Assembly (NCBI RefSeq): GCF_900116385.1
Contig: NZ_FPCI01000002.1
Coordinates: forward strand, 868,001-932,000
Reading direction: 5' to 3'
DNA: 64,000 nucleotides
Source of the DNA: Pseudoxanthomonas sp. YR558
GTDB lineage: Bacteria; Pseudomonadota; Gammaproteobacteria; Xanthomonadales; Xanthomonadaceae
The translations under genes were made by a program, and so were the position numbers. Of the stretch, positions 59,509 through 64,000 are shown one piece after another. Under the pieces are notes generated by a model, which saw nothing but the letters and a program-made list of their open reading frames with translations, was not told the origin of the DNA and made no database searches. Every line of letters begins with the position of its first letter. Positions within the stretch are counted from its first letter, which is position 1.

Positions 59509-61041
59509 TCAGGGGCCGACCGCACCCACCGAGACGCGATTGCGCCCTTCGCGCTTGGCGCCGTAAAGCGCTTCGTCGGCCGCGCGCAGTAGGTCGTCGA
59601 CGTGGCGGAACTGTTCCAGCGTGCCCTGCGTGGCCAATCCGGCCGAGAAGGTCACGTGTAGCGGCTGGCCGCTGACTTCGGCCATGGCCGAGCCGGAGAC
59701 CTCCGACAGAATGCGGCGCACGACCAGGGCCGCAGCCTCCTCTCCGATGCCCGGGAGCACCACCAGGAATTCCTCGCCGCCGTAACGGGCGACGATGTCG
59801 CTGCTGCGCACCCGCCGCATCAGCACCTTGGCGAAGTTGCGCAGGACTTCGTCGCCGACCAGGTGGCCCCAGCGGTCGTTCACCTGCTTGAAATCATCGA
59901 GGTCGATGAAGGCGATCGATAGCGGCCAGCCGTGGCGCGTGGCGGCCTCGAACTCCTTCTCCAGCACTTCTTCCAATTGACTGCGGTTGTAGGCGCCCGT
60001 CAACGGGTCGCGGCGCACTTCCTCGGCGAGACGGCGCGCGCGGTCTTCGTGTTCGTCGGCTTCCTTCCGTGCCCGCGCGGCTTCCTGGATCTCGCGCAGG
60101 TTGCGCACCACCAGCAGTTCTCGCGCCTGGTCCAAGAGCGCCTGGATGCGCGCGGGCGGCGCGGGCGGCACATCGAACATCGCGCAGACCTCGGGCAGGG
60201 CGGCCACCATCTCTTCGGTCAGGGCGAGGAACGCGGCGTAATCCAACCCGAGGCGGGTGGCCGCGTGCAACGCCGCGTCGCGATGCGCGGCTTCGGTGCG
60301 CGCGGCGTCGTCGGCCGCCAGCCAGATGTCGGCGATGTGGCCCGATACCGCGACGCAGGCGTTGAAGCCGGTATCGGAGGCGGGGTGCTCGCTCTCGATG
60401 ATCGCCTCACGCAACAGCGCTGGCAGATTCCATTGGCGCGCCAACCAGCCGCCGACGGTGGCGTGGTCGCATCCTAGCAAGTCGCGCTCGGCGGCGATCA
60501 GCGCCGCGTTGTCCTCGGCGTTCTCCACCAGGCGTGCGTAATCCTCGCCCAGCACTTCAAGCAAGGCCAGCATGCCGATGTCCTGCAGCAGGCCGGCCAG
60601 CATGAGCTCTTCGGCTTTGCGGATGCCCGCATGTTGGCCGAGCAGACGGCTGGCCAGTGCGGCGATCACGCTGCGGCGCCAGACGCGCGCTTGCGCCAAC
60701 GGATGGCTGCCGCTACCACAACGCGCCAGCGAGAAACCGAGTGCGAGCGTCAGCGTCGCGTTGAGGCCGAGCACCGTCAGCGCCTGCGACAGGTTCTCCA
60801 CGCGACGACGGCTTGCGTACAGCGGCGAGTTCGCGATGCGCAGCATGCGGGCGCTCAGCGCAGCATCCAGACCGATCGCGTCGGCCGCGGTCGCCATCAC
60901 GACCTCGGGGTCCTGCGCGAGCTCGATGATGCGCAATGCCACACCCGGCGGGCTAGGCAGGTTGCGGCAATTCAGGAGCTGGGCTTCGAGTTCGGGACGC
61001 ATCCGGGTGCGCACTGCGTTGAAAGGAGTTGCCGGCAGCAT
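59509..61041 (-). CDS. HDOD-GGDEF protein, probable active diguanylate cyclase
   Basis: 510 aa from ATG 61041; a second ATG at 61002 starts at the conserved RPELEAQLLNCRNLPSPPGV, and neither has a clear Shine-Dalgarno sequence. HDOD domain about 30-240, linker with a coiled coil (ARARKEADEHEDRARRLAEE), then GGDEF about 370-500 (DPLTGAYNRSQLEEVLEKEF). The active site is GGEEF (RYGGEEFLVVLP), with an intact allosteric RSSD five residues upstream, so cyclic di-GMP synthesis and feedback control are likely. HDOD proteins act in surface behaviour and stress signalling. Confidence 0.9.
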   Translation of the reverse strand: MLPATPFNAVRTRMRPELEAQLLNCRNLPSPPGVALRIIELAQDPEVVMATAADAIGLDAALSARMLRIANSPLYASRRRVENLSQALTVLGLNATLTLALGFSLARCGSGSHPLAQARVWRRSVIAALASRLLGQHAGIRKAEELMLAGLLQDIGMLALLEVLGEDYARLVENAEDNAALIAAERDLLGCDHATVGGWLARQWNLPALLREAIIESEHPASDTGFNACVAVSGHIADIWLAADDAARTEAAHRDAALHAATRLGLDYAAFLALTEEMVAALPEVCAMFDVPPAPPARIQALLDQARELLVVRNLREIQEAARARKEADEHEDRARRLAEEVRRDPLTGAYNRSQLEEVLEKEFEAATRHGWPLSIAFIDLDDFKQVNDRWGHLVGDEVLRNFAKVLMRRVRSSDIVARYGGEEFLVVLPGIGEEAAALVVRRILSEVSGSAMAEVSGQPLHVTFSAGLATQGTLEQFRHVDDLLRAADEALYGAKREGRNRVSVGAVGP

Positions 61042-61052
61042 GCCAGCAAAGC

Positions 61053-61067
61053 GTGACGAAGTGTCAC
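61053..61067. repeat. Dyad just upstream of the HDOD-GGDEF gene
   Basis: GTGAC-GAAGT-GTCAC, 12-26 nt before ATG 61041, with two more matching A-T pairs further out. It may be an operator or a leader hairpin covering the ribosome site. Confidence 0.4.
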
Positions 61068-61159
61068 CTTTGTAACCAGTTTCGGCGCAGGAAGGACAAA
61101 CTTTAGCGACGCGCGACGAACGGTCGCGGCCATCAGGGGAGACGTTCTCGGAAAACAAA

Positions 61160-61183
61160 AAAGCCGCGGTTCCCCGCGGCTTT
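61160..61183 (-). terminator. Terminator after tsf
   Basis: Perfect 10-bp stem (61160-61169 with 61174-61183), loop TTCC on the plus strand, followed on the minus strand by a run of T and then G. It ends the rpsB-tsf operon. Confidence 0.9.
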
Positions 61184-61210
61184 CTTGCATGCGACAGGTT
61201 TGGCGATGGC

Positions 61211-62089
61211 TTACGCCAGGCCGGCCTGCTTCATCACTTCGGCGGCGTAATCTTCCACCACCTTCTCGATGCCTTCGCCGACCACCAGGCGCTGGAAGCC
61301 GATCACGTCGGCGCCGGCGGCCTTGACCACCTGCTCGACCGACTTGTCGCTGTCCAGCACGTACGGCTGGCCGTACAGGGTGACTTCGTTGACGATCTTG
61401 TTGATCTTGCCGGAGATGATCTTCTCCAGGATGTCGGCCGGCTTGGCCTTGTCCTTGTCGGACATCTTGGCCAGCTCGATTTCCTTTTCCTTCGCCACGA
61501 ACTCGGCCGGCACGTCGGAGGCCTTGTTGTGCGGGGGGTTCATCGCGGCGATGTGCATCGCCAGGCCGCGGGCCAGGTCGGCGTCGCCACCCTTGACCTC
61601 GACCAGCACGCCGATCTTGCCGCCGTGCACGTAGGCCGCGACGCTGTTGGTGCTGTCGATGGCGACCAGACGACGGATCTGCATGTTCTCGCCCAGCTTG
61701 GCGATGGCTGCGGCGCGGGCTTCTTCCACCGTCTCGCCGGAGGCCAGCTTGGCGCTCTTCAGCGCATCGGCATCGGCGGCGCCGGACGTCAGCGCAGCCT
61801 GCGCGATCGCGTCCGTGAAGGCGATGAAGTTGCTGTCCTTGGCGACGAAGTCGGTCTCGGAGTTGATCTCGACCAGCACGGCCTTGCCGCCGTCCTGGGC
61901 CACGGCGATGCGGCCTTCGGCGGTGACGCGGTCGGCCTTCTTGTCGGCCTTGGCCAGGCCGGACTTGCGCAGCCACTCGGCGGCGGCGTCGATGTCGGCC
62001 TTGTTCTCGGTGAGTGCCTTCTTGCACTCCATCATGCCGGCGCCGGTGCGCTCGCGCAGTTCCTTGACCAGGGAAGCGGTGATTTCCAC
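61211..62089 (-). CDS. tsf: Elongation factor Ts
   Basis: 292 aa from GTG 62089 ([20 protein letters not shown] after the first two residues), with GAGG 7 nt upstream. UBA-like N-terminus, the [10 protein letters not shown] loop and the Ts dimerisation core. It exchanges GDP for GTP on EF-Tu. It follows rpsB by 128 nt, the universal order. A longer open frame runs to 62194 without conservation. Confidence 0.97.
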   Translation of the reverse strand: MEITASLVKELRERTGAGMMECKKALTENKADIDAAAEWLRKSGLAKADKKADRVTAEGRIAVAQDGGKAVLVEINSETDFVAKDSNFIAFTDAIAQAALTSGAADADALKSAKLASGETVEEARAAAIAKLGENMQIRRLVAIDSTNSVAAYVHGGKIGVLVEVKGGDADLARGLAMHIAAMNPPHNKASDVPAEFVAKEKEIELAKMSDKDKAKPADILEKIISGKINKIVNEVTLYGQPYVLDSDKSVEQVVKAAGADVIGFQRLVVGEGIEKVVEDYAAEVMKQAGLA

Positions 62090-62217
62090 GGGATTACCTC
62101 GGTTAGCGAATTCGGTGGACGGTACGGATGCCGTCCTGTCGTATCCCGGTCGGCGCGAATCGCGCCGGACGGGAGGAAAGCCGCCGCGCAGCATGGCGCG
62201 GCGGCGTTGCAGCCGGA

Positions 62218-63021
62218 TTACTCGGCAGCGGCTTCGTCGGACTTCTTGCCGGCGGCCTTCTTGGCCGGGGCGCGACGGGCACCCTTGTCGTCGCCGCCTT
62301 CAGCGAACTCTTCCTCGCGGACGGTCGCGGCGTTCGGCGACGCGGCCTTGCCTTCCAACACGGCGTCGGCGGCGGCACGGGCGTACAGCTGCACGGCGCG
62401 GATGGCGTCGTCGTTGCCGGGGATGGCGTAGTCGACCAGGGCCGGGTCGTAGTTGGAGTCGACCACCGCGATCACCGGGATGCCGAGCTTCTTGGCTTCC
62501 TTGATGGCGATGTCTTCATGGCCGATGTCGATGACGAACAGCGCGTCCGGCAGACGGTTCATGTCCTTGATGCCGCCCAGCGAGGCTTCCAGCTTGTCGC
62601 GCTCGCGGCGCAGGCCCAGCACTTCGTGCTTGACCAGCTTCTCGAAGGTGCCGTCGGTTTCGGCGGATTCCAGTTCCTTCAGGCGGGCGACCGACTTCTT
62701 CACGGTGGCGAAGTTGGTCAGCGTGCCGCCCAGCCAACGCTGGGTCATGTACGGCATGCCACAACGCACGGCCTCTTCCTTCACGGCTTCGCGCGCGCTG
62801 CGCTTGGTGCCCAGGAACAGCACGGTGCCGCGCTTCTGGGCAACGCCCGAGAGGAAGTTCATCGCGTCGTTGAACAGCGGAACGGTCTTCTCGAGGTTGA
62901 TGATGTGGATCTTGCCGCGGGCACCGAAGATGTACGGCGCCATCTTGGGGTTCCAGTAGCGGGTCTGGTGGCCGAAATGGACGCCGGCTTCCAGCATCTG
63001 GCGCATGGTGACTTGGGGCAT
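62218..63021 (-). CDS. rpsB: 30S ribosomal protein S2 (uS2)
   Basis: 267 aa. [40 protein letters not shown] and [20 protein letters not shown] are S2 signatures. The C-terminus has a Lys/Ala/Glu-rich tail ([19 protein letters not shown]). GGAG lies 7 nt before ATG 63021. It is preceded by a leader of about 200 nt, probably autoregulatory. Confidence 0.98.
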   Translation of the reverse strand: MPQVTMRQMLEAGVHFGHQTRYWNPKMAPYIFGARGKIHIINLEKTVPLFNDAMNFLSGVAQKRGTVLFLGTKRSAREAVKEEAVRCGMPYMTQRWLGGTLTNFATVKKSVARLKELESAETDGTFEKLVKHEVLGLRRERDKLEASLGGIKDMNRLPDALFVIDIGHEDIAIKEAKKLGIPVIAVVDSNYDPALVDYAIPGNDDAIRAVQLYARAAADAVLEGKAASPNAATVREEEFAEGGDDKGARRAPAKKAAGKKSDEAAAE

Positions 63022-63227
63022 TGCTCTACTCCTGATAAGGAACCCGCCGCCAGGCAAAAGGAAGGCGGTGCCCGCGAGGGCAGGGTTCCGGGGTTGGGCC
63101 TCCCTGTCGCTTCCGTGACCGAACCCTTCTGGTGAAGGGCACCCCGGCACGGGCGGTGGCGACAGGTGTGGATTCGTCGGTGACGCCCGACGTGGGCGGT
63201 CCGGCCGGGCGTGCCCGGGCGCGAAGC
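63022..63227 (-). ncRNA. Structured rpsB 5' leader, probable S2 autoregulation
   Basis: About 206 nt between the predicted start and the rpsB ATG. CCTGTCGC (63103-63110) pairs exactly with GCGACAGG (63159-63166), and inside this helix CCCTTC (63124-63129) pairs with GAAGGG (63134-63139) around TGGT. In E. coli S2 represses the rpsB-tsf mRNA through its leader. The structure seen here is consistent with this but has not been compared with other species. Confidence 0.5.
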
Positions 63228-63233
63228 CGCGGG

Positions 63234-63263
63234 ATTATAGCCGTCATCGGCGGCTGGCCGCAA
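63234..63263 (-). promoter_or_regulatory. Promoter of rpsB-tsf
   Basis: TATAAT at 63239-63234 on the minus strand, with TTGCGG (63263-63258) 18 bp upstream, three of six to TTGACA. It is divergent from the map promoter about 90 bp away. Confidence 0.7.
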
Positions 63264-63326
63264 ACCGAGGGCGGGCCGCGGAGGGGGCGGAAGTCCCGGG
63301 GCGTTCAGCTGGCGGGCCAAATGGGG

Positions 63327-63332
63327 GATAAT
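63327..63332 (+). promoter_or_regulatory. -10 element giving a leaderless map transcript
   Basis: GATAAT (5 of 6), preceded by TGGGG, then exactly 6 nt and the ATG at 63339; the predicted +1 is the A of ATG. No Shine-Dalgarno sequence is present. Confidence 0.5.
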
Positions 63333-63338
63333 CGGCCA

Positions 63339-64000
63339 ATGGCCATCCAGCTGAAAACCCCCGAAGACCTCGCCCAGATGCGCATCGCCGGCCGGCTGGC
63401 CGCCGAGGTGCTCCAGGTGGTCGCCCCGCACGTGAAGCCGGGCGTGACCACCGCCGAACTCGACCGCATCTGCCACGATCACATCGTCAACGTGCAGAAG
63501 GCGATCCCGGCGAACGTGGGCTACAAGGGCTTCCCGGCCACCGTCTGCACCTCGGTCAACAACGTCATCTGCCACGGTATCCCCAGCGAAGGGAAGGTCC
63601 TCAAGGACGGCGACATCCTCAACATCGATGTCACCGTCATCAAGGACGGTTGGCACGGCGACACCAGCCGCATGTACGTCGTCGGCACCCCGTCCGTGAT
63701 GGCGAAGCGCCTGGTGGACGTCACCCGCGAGGCCATGTTCCGCGGCATCCGTGCGGTGAAGCCGGGCGCCACCCTGGGCGACGTGGGTTACGCGATCCAG
63801 CAGTACGCGGAGGGCGAACGCTTCAGCGTGGTGCGTGAGTACTGCGGCCACGGCATCGGCAAGGTCTACCACGACGAACCGCAGGTGCTGCATTACGGCC
63901 GCTCGGGCGAAGGCGTGGTCCTGAAGCCGGGTATGACCTTCACCATCGAGCCGATGATCAACGAGGGCGCCCGCCATACCAAGGTACTGCCCGATGGTTG
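63339..64000 (+). CDS. map: Methionine aminopeptidase type I, 3' end outside window
   Basis: 220 codons are visible, and the frame is open to the window end. It starts MAIQLKTPEDLAQMRIAGRL. Metal ligands seen are the two Asp in LNIDVTVIKDGWHGDTSRMY, His in GHGIGKVYHDEPQ and Glu in TIEPMINEG; the last Glu lies beyond the window. It removes the initiator Met from nascent proteins. It is divergent from rpsB, as in E. coli. Confidence 0.97.
   Translation, partial: MAIQLKTPEDLAQMRIAGRLAAEVLQVVAPHVKPGVTTAELDRICHDHIVNVQKAIPANVGYKGFPATVCTSVNNVICHGIPSEGKVLKDGDILNIDVTVIKDGWHGDTSRMYVVGTPSVMAKRLVDVTREAMFRGIRAVKPGATLGDVGYAIQQYAEGERFSVVREYCGHGIGKVYHDEPQVLHYGRSGEGVVLKPGMTFTIEPMINEGARHTKVLPDG

Overview
The window is a stretch of high-GC chromosome from a gammaproteobacterium. 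Gene order and protein sequences (rsfS with a TTG start, bamA directly beside lpxD without skp, TPR sulfotransferases next to an Oar-like TonB receptor) point to the family Xanthomonadaceae (Xanthomonas/Pseudoxanthomonas/Stenotrophomonas/Lysobacter group). Genus is not resolved. I found no rRNA, tRNA, CRISPR array, insertion sequence or prophage. Nearly all of the window is coding, and most genes are housekeeping.

Layout. (1) 1-6.6 kb, minus strand: a CHASE2 sensor (cut by the window edge) coupled to a LysM-FecR protein, a serine hydrolase, the queuosine-precursor transporter yhhQ, a DUF502 protein, a DUF4442 protein and the chaperone-thioredoxin cnoX. (2) 6.7-9 kb, plus: a six-TM protein coupled to a small XRE regulator, a secreted DUF4410-like protein and a DUF998 protein, then a secreted amidohydrolase (minus). 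(3) 10.4-16.4 kb, plus: leuS-lptE-holA-nadD-rsfS-rlmH. (4) 16.4-18.1 kb, minus: an orphan TonB and a SIMPL protein. (5) 18.2-28.2 kb: maf-rng-yhdP-tldD, yjgA (opposed), pmbA and a DUF4870 protein. (6) 28.3-38 kb, mostly minus: ispA-xseB-tilS, a GAF protein with a dead GGDEF domain, a 62-aa membrane protein behind a canonical FNR-type promoter, a TPR protein, accA, dnaE and a small hypothetical gene. (7) 38.1-51.4 kb, minus: the envelope/translation supercluster pyrH-[CDF exporter]-frr-uppS-cdsA-dxr-rseP-bamA-lpxD-fabZ-lpxA-lpxB-rnhB. (8) 51.4-61.1 kb: an accessory block between pyrH and tsf with a cupin, an AIM24 protein, an Oar-like TonB-dependent receptor, two tandem TPR-sulfotransferases and an HDOD-GGDEF protein. 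(9) 61.2-64 kb: tsf and rpsB (minus) behind a long structured leader, and divergent map (plus, cut by the window end).

How they work together. Region 7 makes lipid A precursors (LpxA, D, B), phospholipid and undecaprenyl precursors (CdsA, UppS, Dxr, with IspA nearby), and assembles outer-membrane proteins (BamA), while LptE from region 3 places LPS. The accessory block is the best candidate for something little described: an outer-membrane receptor, two sulfate-transfer enzymes and a cyclic-di-GMP enzyme sit inside an otherwise conserved translation locus. Regulatory points worth attention are the exact class-II FNR geometry at 32.05-32.09 kb, an operator-like promoter at 6.7 kb, a long rpsB leader, and five genes whose -10 element places the transcription start on the A of the start codon (leaderless candidates).
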